Below are positions 55,420-63,634 of a stretch of DNA of 64,000 nucleotides, piece by piece. The DNA lies in NCBI GenBank assembly GCA_024638845.1, contig JAHEJN010000005.1:1-64000 (forward strand). The letters are read 5' to 3'. Position numbers and translations under genes: made by a program. Below the pieces are notes generated by a model that had not been told where the DNA came from, did not search any database, and saw only the letters and a list, made by a program, of their open reading frames with translations. Source of the DNA: Acidimicrobiales bacterium. GTDB taxonomy: Bacteria > Actinomycetota > Acidimicrobiia > Acidimicrobiales > JAHEJN01. How positions within the stretch are numbered: position 1 is the stretch's first letter; each line of letters opens with the position of its first letter.

Positions 55420-56408
55420 CCTCCGATCCCACCAAGGCGCCGTTCGGTTCCGTCTTCGGCGAGAACCTGCCGATCTCGTACTACGACGGCGAGTCGTGGA
55501 GCGATCCGGTCGTCGTGCCGATCGACTCGGTGACCTTCGGACCTGCGACCCATGCCCTCCACTACTCGAGCGAGTGTTTCGAAGGCCTCAAGGGTCATCG
55601 CCAGCCCGACGGCACGGTGAAGATGTTCCGCCCCCAGAAGAACATCACCCGCTTGCGAAACAGCACCGAACGGCTCTTCCTGCCCAAGCCGCCGGTCGAG
55701 TTGTGCGAGAGCCTGTTCGGCCTGGCCGTCGAGCACAATGCCGAGGTCACGCCCGACCCACCCGGTTCGCTGTACGTGCGCCCCACCATCATCGGCACCG
55801 AACACAACATCGGAGCCGCGGGTCGACCATCGAGGACAGCGGCGTTCTACGTGATCACCAGCCCGGTCGGTGAGTACCTGCCCCCTCACGCGCTACGCAT
55901 CGTGGTCGAGACGGTGCACCCGCGAACCACGCCACAATTCGGCGTGGTGAAGAGCGGCGCCAACTACGCCATGGCGCTCAGTCCCCTCCTGGCCGCCAAG
56001 CGCGATTGGAACGCCGACCAGGTGCTGTTCGCTCCCGGCGGCCTCATCGAGGAGACCGGCGCGGCCAACTTCCTGCTGATCGACGAGGGCCATGTGCTCA
56101 CCTCGGCGCTGTCGGAAGCCTTCCTCCACGGCGTGACCCGCGACTCGGTGCTCCAGGTGGCTCGGTCGCTCGGTTGGAAAGCCGAGGAGCGCGACGTGTC
56201 GATCGACGAGCTTCGTGAGTGGGCGGCACGCCCCACCGGCGAGATGGCACTGGCGGGCACGGCCGCCATTCTGGGCGGGGTCGGAGAGCTGGTGCTCGAG
56301 GGTGAGATCGTCACCGTGGGCACCGGCCAGACCGGCCCCACCACCACGATGCTGCGAACCATGCTCACCGAGATCCAGCAGGGGTTGCGCCCCTTCACCT
56401 TCCGCTGA
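55416..56408 (+). CDS. ilvE: Branched-chain amino acid aminotransferase (fold IV)
   Basis: A 330-residue fold-IV aminotransferase: THALHYSSECFEGLKGHRQP, NITRLRNSTERLFLP, SLYVRPTIIGTEHNIG, PLP Lys in GVVKSGANYAMALSPL, and the 2-oxoacid loop EETGAANFLLID. It interconverts Leu/Ile/Val and their keto acids. Its ATG overlaps the decarboxylase stop by 4 bp (ATGA), so the two are translationally coupled; that pairing suggests a pathway role beyond housekeeping. The longer open frame upstream overlaps the decarboxylase and is not used. Confidence 0.88.
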   Translation: MTSDPTKAPFGSVFGENLPISYYDGESWSDPVVVPIDSVTFGPATHALHYSSECFEGLKGHRQPDGTVKMFRPQKNITRLRNSTERLFLPKPPVELCESLFGLAVEHNAEVTPDPPGSLYVRPTIIGTEHNIGAAGRPSRTAAFYVITSPVGEYLPPHALRIVVETVHPRTTPQFGVVKSGANYAMALSPLLAAKRDWNADQVLFAPGGLIEETGAANFLLIDEGHVLTSALSEAFLHGVTRDSVLQVARSLGWKAEERDVSIDELREWAARPTGEMALAGTAAILGGVGELVLEGEIVTVGTGQTGPTTTMLRTMLTEIQQGLRPFTFR

Positions 56409-56421
56409 CACAGCGCCGACC

Positions 56422-56427
56422 TAGCCT
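56422..56427 (+). promoter_or_regulatory. Leaderless-type -10 element (TAGCCT)
   Basis: TAGCCT is 6 nt before the GTG of the EamA transporter at 56434, so this gene can start its own transcript. Confidence 0.45.
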
Positions 56428-56433
56428 GCGGCG

Positions 56434-57255
56434 GTGGCCGTACTGCTCGCATCGTTGTCGTCGCTCACGTGGGGCATCTCGGACTTCGTCGGCGGGATGA
56501 CGACCCGGCGGGTCGCCGTCTTCGTCGTCGTCTTCTGGTCACAACTCGTCGGACTCGCGGTCGCGGGCGCAGCCGCGCCGCTCTTCGATGGATCGTTGTC
56601 GGCAGAGTCGGCCCTGTGGGGTGCCCTCGGTGGCCTCGGTGGCTCGGTCGGGATCCTGGCGCTCTACCGGGGGCTGGCCAGGGGTCGGGCGGCCGTCGTC
56701 GCCCCGGTGGCCGCCGTAATCGGCGCCGCGGTTCCGCTGGTGGTCGGTGTCGCCACCGGCGACCGGCCGGTGGTCACCGCATGGATGGGCATCGGGTTGG
56801 CGTTGCCGGCGATCTGGCTCGTGTCGAGGTCACACCGGCACGAGTCGGCGGTCGGCCTCGGTGACGGGGTCGTCGCCGGGCTGGGTTTCGGCGCGTTCTT
56901 CGTGTTCCTGGCCTTCACGGCCGACGATGCCGGGCTGTGGCCACTGGTACCCGCCCGAGCCGCCTCGATCACGATGGTCGGCCTCGCGCTCCTTCTCCGA
57001 CGGGAGAACCCGCGGCCGCACGTATCGCCGCTGCTCGTCGGCGGCATCGTGGTCGCGGGAGCCGGTGACATGTTGGCCAACATGCTCTACCTGGGTGCCA
57101 CCCAGCGCGGCCTGCTGAGCGTGGTCGGGGTGGTCGCTTCGCTCTACCCCGCGGTCACTGTGGCCCTGGCTCGTGCCTTCGGTGAGCGAGTCGTCGCCAC
57201 GCAATGGCTCGGCGTGGCTCTGTCGCTGGCGGCCGTGGGTCTCATCGCGGCGTGA
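56434..57255 (+). CDS. EamA/DMT-family transporter
   Basis: A 273-residue membrane protein with about ten helices in two EamA repeats: MAVLLASLSSLTWGISDFVG starts repeat one, and LGDGVVAGLGFGAFFVFLAF starts repeat two. Gly-rich segments such as LGGLGGSVGILALYRGLARG are typical. Members export amino acids, amines or nucleotide precursors. It follows the aminotransferase by 25 bp on the same strand and may export the pathway product. It converges with the PEP-mutase-like gene (2-bp gap). Confidence 0.82.
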   Translation: MAVLLASLSSLTWGISDFVGGMTTRRVAVFVVVFWSQLVGLAVAGAAAPLFDGSLSAESALWGALGGLGGSVGILALYRGLARGRAAVVAPVAAVIGAAVPLVVGVATGDRPVVTAWMGIGLALPAIWLVSRSHRHESAVGLGDGVVAGLGFGAFFVFLAFTADDAGLWPLVPARAASITMVGLALLLRRENPRPHVSPLLVGGIVVAGAGDMLANMLYLGATQRGLLSVVGVVASLYPAVTVALARAFGERVVATQWLGVALSLAAVGLIAA

Positions 57256-57257
57256 GC

Positions 57258-58061
57258 TCAACCGTCGCCGAAGGCCGCGTCGCGATCGGACCGAGAGAGC
57301 AGTTCCGGCCAGTAGGTCACCTCGCCGTCGAGGAGCGCCCGAGCCACTCGGGTCAAGGTCCCGTAGGCGGCGCCGGCGAGGGCGCCGCCGGTGGATGCAC
57401 GCCGCACCCCAGCGTCGCCCAGCTCCGCCGGTGTCGGACCGCCGGGGAACAACAGTACGTTCACCGGAAGGCCGACCTCGCCGACGACCCGACGGATCTC
57501 ACCCAGATCGGTCAGTCCGGGCGCGTAGACGGCGTCGGCGCCGGCGTCACGGAAGGCACACAGACGTTCGATCGTGTCGTCGAGATCACCGCCGCCGTAG
57601 AGCTTGTTCTCGGCGCGAGCCGTGAGCAGCATCGGATGCTCGACGCGATGTGCGGCCTCGGCCGCCGCCGCGCAGCGCTCGACGGCCTTTCCGAGCGGGT
57701 CGATCGTGTTCGTCTCGGGATCGAAGTCCTCGATCGAGAGCCCGGCTGCGCCGGTCTGCGCAATGAGCGACACGGTCTCGGCGACCGCCTCGGCGGTGGC
57801 TGCGAAGCAACGCTCGGCGTCGACGTTCACCGGGATGTCGATGGCAGAAACGATCGCCGCGACATGATCCAGGAGTTCCGAGCGGGTCACCTGTTGGTCG
57901 AGCCTGCCCAGCGCCGCCGCGTGACCCGAGCTCGTGGTGGCGACAGCAGCGAACCCGAGGAACTCGAGCAATCTGGCCGAACCCACATCCCACGGATTCG
58001 GGAGCAGGAACAGGTCGTTGGCCGCATGCAGGGCGGCGAATCGTTCATAGGCCGTGGTCAT
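57258..58061 (-). CDS. Isocitrate lyase/PEP mutase-superfamily protein
   Basis: A 267-residue TIM-barrel protein: LFLLPNPWDVGSARLLEFLG, VATTSSGHAAALGRLDQQ, IPVNVDAERCFAATAEAVAE, AAGLSIEDFDPE, and LLTARAENKL. The Asp/Glu cluster that binds Mg2+ and the enolate-type substrate is partly present; the KKCGH signature of true isocitrate lyase is absent. Relatives include 2-methylisocitrate lyase and carboxyphosphonoenolpyruvate mutase. Function unsettled. The ATG at 58061 is chosen as the first good start; the longer frame runs over the promoter of the divergent gene. Confidence 0.8.
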   Translation of the reverse strand: MTTAYERFAALHAANDLFLLPNPWDVGSARLLEFLGFAAVATTSSGHAAALGRLDQQVTRSELLDHVAAIVSAIDIPVNVDAERCFAATAEAVAETVSLIAQTGAAGLSIEDFDPETNTIDPLGKAVERCAAAAEAAHRVEHPMLLTARAENKLYGGGDLDDTIERLCAFRDAGADAVYAPGLTDLGEIRRVVGEVGLPVNVLLFPGGPTPAELGDAGVRRASTGGALAGAAYGTLTRVARALLDGEVTYWPELLSRSDRDAAFGDG

Positions 58062-58162
58062 GACCGCGATGGTCGCACCCCGGGGCGCGGGCGTCGACAA
58101 GAGGGGAACCCTCCGCTGGTGTCCGTCGCACGGCCTGGCGTCGTCGTGGGACACTGCGGGCG

Positions 58163-59581
58163 ATGGATCTGCTGTTCCACATACTCGATCAGTCGCAATG
58201 GGACCAGGCCCGAGCGGCCGGAGTGTACGAGCCCGAGTCGCTGACGGCCGAGGGCTTCATTCATCTCTCGACCGCCGACCAGGTGCCCGGAACGGCCAAC
58301 CGCCGCTATGCCGGGGGGACCGATCTGGTCGTGCTCGCCATCGACGCCGACGCCGTGACCCCCGAGATCCGGTTCGAGGACCTCTACGATCACGGTGCCG
58401 AGTTCCCCCACCTGTACGGCCCGCTCGCCACCTCCGCCGTCCACCACGTGGTGCCGCTCGAAGCCGGCGAGGAGGCCACGTTCACGTTCTCGTTCCCTCA
58501 CGAGGGGGGCGACGTCGAGGCCCTGGCGACGGACTATCCGTCAGCCCGGAGCAGCTTCCTCGATGCAGCCGTCGGCGCCGGCGCAACCGTCGAGTCATTC
58601 GGTCACCCGCGCCGCGGCCTGAACGACGAGGAGCTCTTCGTCGACGTGGCCCGCCTGGGACCCGACGAGGCCGACGTCTGCGTGCTGGTGGTGGCGGCCA
58701 CCCATGGGGTCGAGGGCTACGCCGGGTCCGCCCTCCAGACCCATTGGCTCACCGAGCACGCACAACAGCGGCCCGACAACGCGGCAGTGTTCCTCGTGCA
58801 CGCCTTCAATCCCTTCGGCTTCTCCTGGGTACGACGGGTGAACGAGGACAACGTCGACCTCAACCGCAACTTCATCGACTGGGACGAACCCCTTCCGACC
58901 AATGCCGCGTACATGCAGATCGCATCCGCCCTCGTTCCCGCCGACTGGTCGACCGAGAGCCAGCAACGCTCGCTGGCCGATCTGCTCACCGTCGCCGGCG
59001 ACTGGGGGCTCGAGCGCATGCAAACCGCCGTGAGCTCGGGCCAGTACGCCCATCCCACCGGCGTGTTCTACGGAGGCGACGGTCCCGTGTGGTCGCACCG
59101 ATGGCTGCGGTCATGGGCGAGCGACCATCTGTCCGGAGCCCGTGACCTCGCCGTCCTCGATCTCCACACCGGCCTAGGGGCCTGGGGGGCTTGCCAGCTC
59201 ATCGGCCACGACCGGGTGGGGACCGCCGGTCATGCCCGCGCCGGCGACTGGTGGGGTCCGGTCGTCGCCATGGGCGGCGAGAACAGCGTCTCCGCCTCGC
59301 TCACCGGCGACTGGCTCGGTGTCGTCCAGGAGCTGGCGGCGAGCGCCCGGACCACGCGTGTGGCGCTCGAGTTCGGCACCGTCGATGCCGTCACCGTGCT
59401 GCAGGCGCTGCGCGCCGACGCATGGCTGCACGCCCACGGCGACCCCCTCGGCGACGACGCGGCCGCGATCCGCGCCCAGGTTCGGGCGGCGTTCGCCGAC
59501 GACGACCCCCGATGGATTCGCTCGTGTTGGCCGCATTTCGCACGGGCCATGACGGCCACGTTCGCCAAGATCGGCCGCTGA
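58163..59581 (+). CDS. DUF952-DUF2817 fusion protein (putative M14-like peptidase)
   Basis: A 472-residue two-domain protein. The N-terminal part (about 1-115, MDLLFHILDQSQWDQARAAG, then SLTAEGFIHLSTADQV) is DUF952, usually a separate small protein. From about 120 (DYPSARSSFLDAAVGAGATV) it matches DUF2817, a carboxypeptidase-like fold: VVAATHGVEGYAGSALQ, NVDLNRNFIDWDEP, LDLHTGLGAWG and ALEFGTVDAVTVLQAL. His/Glu and His of a zinc site are visible. No signal peptide. GACACT lies 7 nt before the ATG. Substrate unknown; the fusion suggests the two domains act on the same compound. Confidence 0.85.
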   Translation: MDLLFHILDQSQWDQARAAGVYEPESLTAEGFIHLSTADQVPGTANRRYAGGTDLVVLAIDADAVTPEIRFEDLYDHGAEFPHLYGPLATSAVHHVVPLEAGEEATFTFSFPHEGGDVEALATDYPSARSSFLDAAVGAGATVESFGHPRRGLNDEELFVDVARLGPDEADVCVLVVAATHGVEGYAGSALQTHWLTEHAQQRPDNAAVFLVHAFNPFGFSWVRRVNEDNVDLNRNFIDWDEPLPTNAAYMQIASALVPADWSTESQQRSLADLLTVAGDWGLERMQTAVSSGQYAHPTGVFYGGDGPVWSHRWLRSWASDHLSGARDLAVLDLHTGLGAWGACQLIGHDRVGTAGHARAGDWWGPVVAMGGENSVSASLTGDWLGVVQELAASARTTRVALEFGTVDAVTVLQALRADAWLHAHGDPLGDDAAAIRAQVRAAFADDDPRWIRSCWPHFARAMTATFAKIGR

Positions 59582-59651
59582 GGTCGCGCTCGGCCACCGG
59601 CCGCCACCACACGGCTGCGTCCGGATCCGCTGGAAATCCTCCGCGCCCTCC

Positions 59652-59657
59652 TACGCT
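59652..59657 (+). promoter_or_regulatory. Leaderless-type -10 element (TACGCT)
   Basis: TACGCT is 6 nt before the GTG at 59664. Confidence 0.5.
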
Positions 59658-59663
59658 TCCGGC

Positions 59664-60593
59664 GTGTTCCAACGGATCGGATTCCAGGCGGCGCGAGGAT
59701 TCATGATGGGGGCGGCCGACATCGTCCCCGGAGTTTCGGGCGGAACGATTGCGCTGCTCCTCGGCATCTACGACGATCTCGTGCACAACGTCAAGACCGG
59801 CGCGCGTGCGCTGGGTTCGGCGGCTCGCCTCGATCTCTCGGGCGCTGTCGAGCGCCTTCGTCGGGTCGACTGGCTGTTCATCGGTCCCCTCTTCGTCGGC
59901 CTCGGCGCAGCCGTGGCGGCGCTCTCGTCGGTCATCGAGACACTTCTGCACGACTATCCAGAAGAGATGGCCGGTCTGTTCAGCGGGCTGGTGCTGGCCT
60001 CGGTCTACGTCGCCACCGGCATGGTGCGACCCTGGACGGCCCGTGCGGTCGGCCTGGGCATCGTCGTGGCCGTCGCGGTCTTCGCGGTCCTCGGGCTCCA
60101 GAACGGCCCCGTCGCCGATCCGACCACGTTTGCCTGGTTCGGTGCCGGCGCCGTGGCCATCTGCGCCATGATCCTCCCTGGCATCTCGGGCTCGTTCCTG
60201 TTGCTCATGCTGGGCATGTACGCGCCGGTTCTCGCCGCAGTGAACGATCGCGAGATCGGCCACCTGGCCATCTTCTTCGTCGGACTCGTGGTCGGCCTTG
60301 CGCTCTTCTCGAACGTGCTCGGATACCTCCTCGACACGGCCAGAGATCTCACCATGGCCGCCCTCATCGGACTCATGGTGGGCTCGATGCGCGTGCTGTG
60401 GCCGTGGCCCAACGGCGTGGGCACCATCAGTGACAACCAGGCCGAGGTGGTCGACGGAAGCGGCCTCGACTGGCCCGCCGACGACGAGGTCGCCGTTCCG
60501 GCTCTGCTGGCGGTGCTGGCGTTCGGGATCGTGGTCGGCCTCACCCGTCTGGCGGCCCGTCGCGCCTCGGTTGCAGGACCGATCGCCAGCTGA
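59664..60593 (+). CDS. DUF368 membrane protein (PopT-like undecaprenyl phosphate translocase)
   Basis: A 309-residue membrane protein with about eight to ten helices. The family signature MMGAADIVPGVSGGTIALLL is repeated in divergent form in the second half (AICAMILPGISGSFLLLMLG). DUF368 proteins have been linked to recycling of the lipid carrier C55-P across the membrane for cell-wall synthesis. TACGCT lies 6 nt before the GTG, suggesting a leaderless mRNA. Its 3' end overlaps the convergent gene by 53 bp. Confidence 0.88.
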   Translation: MFQRIGFQAARGFMMGAADIVPGVSGGTIALLLGIYDDLVHNVKTGARALGSAARLDLSGAVERLRRVDWLFIGPLFVGLGAAVAALSSVIETLLHDYPEEMAGLFSGLVLASVYVATGMVRPWTARAVGLGIVVAVAVFAVLGLQNGPVADPTTFAWFGAGAVAICAMILPGISGSFLLLMLGMYAPVLAAVNDREIGHLAIFFVGLVVGLALFSNVLGYLLDTARDLTMAALIGLMVGSMRVLWPWPNGVGTISDNQAEVVDGSGLDWPADDEVAVPALLAVLAFGIVVGLTRLAARRASVAGPIAS

Positions 60594-61242
60594 GCACACC
60601 GTTCGGTCTGCGCACCAGGTCGTTGCGCCAGGCCCACCCACCGACGACGAGACCGCCGACGGCGACGTCGGCCTCCGATGCGGGCTCGGTTCGGCTCCGA
60701 GGCCCGGGCCACGGTCCGGTGCCGAAGCGATGGGCCCATGACCCAGACGTCGCGAGAGTGAGCTCGATCCTTTCGGCGCCCACCAGGATCTCCCCTTCGA
60801 CGCGAGCAGGAACCACGTGCCCGTCGTCGAGGCTCTCGACTTTCCCCGAGCGGTGCCACTCGACGTCGAGTCCCACGGGGCACCGGACGCCACGGCCCGA
60901 GCCGAAAACGTCGTCGACCTCGTCGATCTCCACGCCGAACGCCTCGAGGTCGACACTGAGATGCTCGCCGGGTTCGTTGATGCCGACCTCGGCCCACAGA
61001 CCCGACGAGCGGATCTCGAGGTTGGGCCAACCCGGGAGCGGAACCTCGTCGTCGGTCACCAGCACCAGCGGCCGTCGGGTGCCGCACACCAGGGTCCACC
61101 ACCACGCTCCGGCGCGGGTGAGGACCAGGCCCACCGCCAGGCCGACTACTCGGCTCGTGGGATCGACGGCTTCGAGCTCCCACGATTCGTAGGCTCCCGA
61201 GCGGAGATCGTCGGTCGGGAAGTGACGCCGGTCGGGATGCAC
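60541..61242 (-). CDS. Beta-rich protein of unknown function, weakly AttH/carotenoid hydratase-like
   Basis: A 233-residue protein predicted to be mainly beta strands: YESWELEAVDPTSRVVGLAV at the N-terminus and RVEGEILVGAERIELTLATS, then GSWAHRFGTGPWPGP. The ESW...G.v.vdg...H.WG pattern resembles hydroxyneurosporene synthase/AttH-type barrels, but the match is faint. It starts at GTG with GACGCT 7 nt upstream. The 3' end overlaps the DUF368 gene by 53 bp in opposite direction. Not confidently recognised. Confidence 0.55.
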   Translation of the reverse strand: MHPDRRHFPTDDLRSGAYESWELEAVDPTSRVVGLAVGLVLTRAGAWWWTLVCGTRRPLVLVTDDEVPLPGWPNLEIRSSGLWAEVGINEPGEHLSVDLEAFGVEIDEVDDVFGSGRGVRCPVGLDVEWHRSGKVESLDDGHVVPARVEGEILVGAERIELTLATSGSWAHRFGTGPWPGPRSRTEPASEADVAVGGLVVGGWAWRNDLVRRPNGVLSWRSVLQPRRDGPPDG

Positions 61243-61277
61243 GTGAACCAGCGTCGCACAGCCACGGTGAGCGGTCC

Positions 61278-61283
61278 TACGCT
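61278..61283 (+). promoter_or_regulatory. Leaderless-type -10 element (TACGCT)
   Basis: TACGCT is 6 nt before the ATG at 61290. This favours ATG over the adjacent GTG at 61287. Confidence 0.5.
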
Positions 61284-61289
61284 GGCGTG

Positions 61290-61646
61290 ATGGACTCGTG
61301 GCCGTCGACGGAGTGGGTGCAGCGATGCGACGAGGCTCTCCGTCGTTCCGAGCTGACCGGCGACGGTCTCTGCGTCGAGCACATCATCGGCACCGACGAC
61401 CGGGCGTTCCGGTATCACGTGTCGGTCGACGCGTCGGGCGCCCACGCCGGCATCGGCTCGGCCGATGAGCCCACGGTCACCTTCTACCAGTCGCACGAGA
61501 CGGCGCAAGCGATCCGGGCCGGTCGGCTCGGAGCCGGCGAGGCGGTGTTGCTCGGTCGGGTCGACGTACGGGGCGACGCTGCGGCCCTCGTCGCCCACCG
61601 TGCCACGCTGCGCGCCGTCGATGCGGTGATGGGTGCCATCGACTGA
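61290..61646 (+). CDS. SCP2-like sterol/lipid-carrier domain protein (118 aa)
   Basis: A 118-residue protein with an SCP2-like pattern: YHVSVDASGAHAGIGSADEP, VTFYQSHETAQAIRAGRL and LLGRVDVRGDAAALVAHRAT. Such domains carry hydrophobic ligands, but their bacterial roles are mostly unknown. The ATG at 61290 is chosen on the -10 spacing. The stop overlaps the ATG of the glycosylase gene by one base (TGATG), so the two are co-translated. Confidence 0.65.
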   Translation: MDSWPSTEWVQRCDEALRRSELTGDGLCVEHIIGTDDRAFRYHVSVDASGAHAGIGSADEPTVTFYQSHETAQAIRAGRLGAGEAVLLGRVDVRGDAAALVAHRATLRAVDAVMGAID

Positions 61647-62551
61647 TGCCCGAGCTTCCCGACGTGGTCGTGTATCTGGAGGCGCTCGAACCCCGCGTGA
61701 TCGGCCACGTCATCGAGAAGATCGACGTCCGCGGCATCTCGGTCCTCAAGACCTACGACCCGCCGATCGACGAGGTCGTCGGAAACGAGGTCGTGACGCT
61801 GCGGCGGCTGGGCAAACGACTCGTCTTCGAGCTCACCGACGATCTGTTCCTGGTCATCCACCTCATGGTCGGCGGTCGGCTCAAGTGGGCCGATGGCGGC
61901 GCCAAGGTGCCGGGGAAGGTCGGCCTGGCCGGCATCCACTTCGCCAATGGATCGCTGATCCTCACCGAGGCGTCGAAGAAGAAACGGGCGGCGCTGTGGC
62001 TGCACCGCGGCGAGGAGGCGATGCTGGCCGAACACGACCGAGATGGCGCCGAGCCCCTCGAGGTCGACCGCGACACCTTCGTGGCCCGACTCACCGAGCG
62101 GAACCGCACGCTCAAGCGAGCGCTGACCGACCCGCGCGTGTTCAGCGGCATCGGCAATGCCTACTCCGACGAGATCCTGCTGCACGCCGGCCTGTCACCG
62201 GTACGACGCACCGATCAGCTCGACGCCAACGAGCTCACCCGGCTGTTCGACGCCACCACCCAGACCCTCGGCCTCTGGCTCGATCGCCTGCGAACCGAGG
62301 TGGGAGACGGATGGCCGACCAAGGTCACCGCCTTCCGGCCCGAGATGGTCGTCCACGGTAAGTATCGCCAGCCATGTTCGGTGTGCGGCACCGAGGTTCA
62401 ACGCATCCGGTACGCCGAGAACGAGGTGAACTACTGCCCCAGTTGCCAGACCGGGGGCAAGGTGCTCGCCGATCGCTCACTGTCGCGTCTGTTGAAGGAC
62501 GACTGGCCCCGAACCCTCGAGGATCTCGAAGAGGTCCGTCCGACCGAGTGA
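61646..62551 (+). CDS. Fpg/Nei-family DNA glycosylase
   Basis: A 301-residue base-excision enzyme. The N-terminal MPELPDVVVYLEAL gives the catalytic Pro2 and Glu3; LGKRLVFELTDDLFLVIHLM holds the conserved Lys; DPRVFSGIGNAYSDEILLHA is the helix-two-turn-helix. The C-terminal zinc finger has CSVCG and CPSCQ pairs. It removes oxidised bases such as 8-oxoguanine and nicks the strand. Length is slightly above usual MutM. It is closer to actinobacterial Nei-like or MutM-like paralogues than to the main MutM, but this is not certain. Confidence 0.88.
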   Translation: MPELPDVVVYLEALEPRVIGHVIEKIDVRGISVLKTYDPPIDEVVGNEVVTLRRLGKRLVFELTDDLFLVIHLMVGGRLKWADGGAKVPGKVGLAGIHFANGSLILTEASKKKRAALWLHRGEEAMLAEHDRDGAEPLEVDRDTFVARLTERNRTLKRALTDPRVFSGIGNAYSDEILLHAGLSPVRRTDQLDANELTRLFDATTQTLGLWLDRLRTEVGDGWPTKVTAFRPEMVVHGKYRQPCSVCGTEVQRIRYAENEVNYCPSCQTGGKVLADRSLSRLLKDDWPRTLEDLEEVRPTE

Positions 62552-62566
62552 CGGCCGAGGAGCGCC

Positions 62567-63556
62567 TCAGAGCAGACCGAGCTCACGCACCGTGTCGCGC
62601 TCACCGACCAGCTCGGCCGCCGACGCATCGATCTTGCCCCGACTGAAGTCGTCGATGTCGAGACCCTGCACGATCGAGTACGAGCCGTCGGCACAGGTGA
62701 CCGGGAACGACGAGATGAGCCCTTCGGCCACGCCGTAGCTGCCGTCGGACGGGATGGCCATGCTCACCCAGTCGCCCTCGGGCGTGCCGAGAGCCCAGTC
62801 GTGCATGTGGTCGACCGCCGCGTTGGCGGCCGAAGCCGCCGAGGAAGCCCCTCGCGCCTCGATGATGGCCGCGCCGCGCTTTTGCACGGTGGGAATGAAG
62901 GTGTGCTCGATCCAGTCGTGGTCGTCGATGGCATCGGCGGCATTGCGGCCATGGACCTGGGCATGGAAGACGTCGGGGTACTGGGTCGCCGAGTGGTTGC
63001 CCCAGATGGTCATGGTGGTGACGTCGTTCACCGTCGCGCCGACCTTGTGCGCCACCTGGGCGATCGCCCGGTTGTGATCGAGCCGGGTCATCGCCGTGAA
63101 CTGACCCGGATCGAGATCGGGAGCCGCCGACTGGGCGATCAGCGCATTGGTGTTGGCCGGGTTACCGACCACCAGCACTCTGACCGCCGGGCTCGCACTG
63201 TCGTTGAGGGCCTTGCCCTGGGGGCCGAAGATGCCACCATTGGCCTCGAGCAGATCGGCTCGCTCCATGCCCTGCTTGCGCGGCATGGCCCCGACGAGCA
63301 GTGCGTAGTCGCTGTCGCCGAAGGCGACGTCGGCGTCGTCGGTCTTCACCACGCCGTCGAGGAGGGGAAAGGCACAGTCGTCGAGCTCCATGTGTACACC
63401 GTCGAGGGCACCCAGGGCCGGGGTGATCTCGAGCAGCTGCAGGATCACGGGCTGGTCCTCGCCGAGCATCTGGCCACTGGCGATGCGGAACAGCAACGCG
63501 TAGCCGATCTGACCGGCCGCGCCGGTGACGGTGACTCGTACGGGTGACTTGCTCAC
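62567..63556 (-). CDS. mdh: Malate dehydrogenase
   Basis: A 329-residue NAD-dependent enzyme of the cytosolic-type MDH group. Motifs are [33 protein letters not shown], the substrate loop [32 protein letters not shown], the catalytic Asp-His in [13 protein letters not shown] and [13 protein letters not shown]. The GTG at 63556 is chosen because AGGAGA lies 8-9 nt upstream and it gives the usual 329 residues. It converges with the glycosylase gene (15-bp gap). Confidence 0.96.
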   Translation of the reverse strand: MSKSPVRVTVTGAAGQIGYALLFRIASGQMLGEDQPVILQLLEITPALGALDGVHMELDDCAFPLLDGVVKTDDADVAFGDSDYALLVGAMPRKQGMERADLLEANGGIFGPQGKALNDSASPAVRVLVVGNPANTNALIAQSAAPDLDPGQFTAMTRLDHNRAIAQVAHKVGATVNDVTTMTIWGNHSATQYPDVFHAQVHGRNAADAIDDHDWIEHTFIPTVQKRGAAIIEARGASSAASAANAAVDHMHDWALGTPEGDWVSMAIPSDGSYGVAEGLISSFPVTCADGSYSIVQGLDIDDFSRGKIDASAAELVGERDTVRELGLL

Positions 63557-63634
63557 GGTGGTTCTCCTGGTCGACACGACGTCGACGTGAGGCTACTCAC
63601 CCTCACAGGTCGGCGAGAAGTCGCGGCCGAGTGA

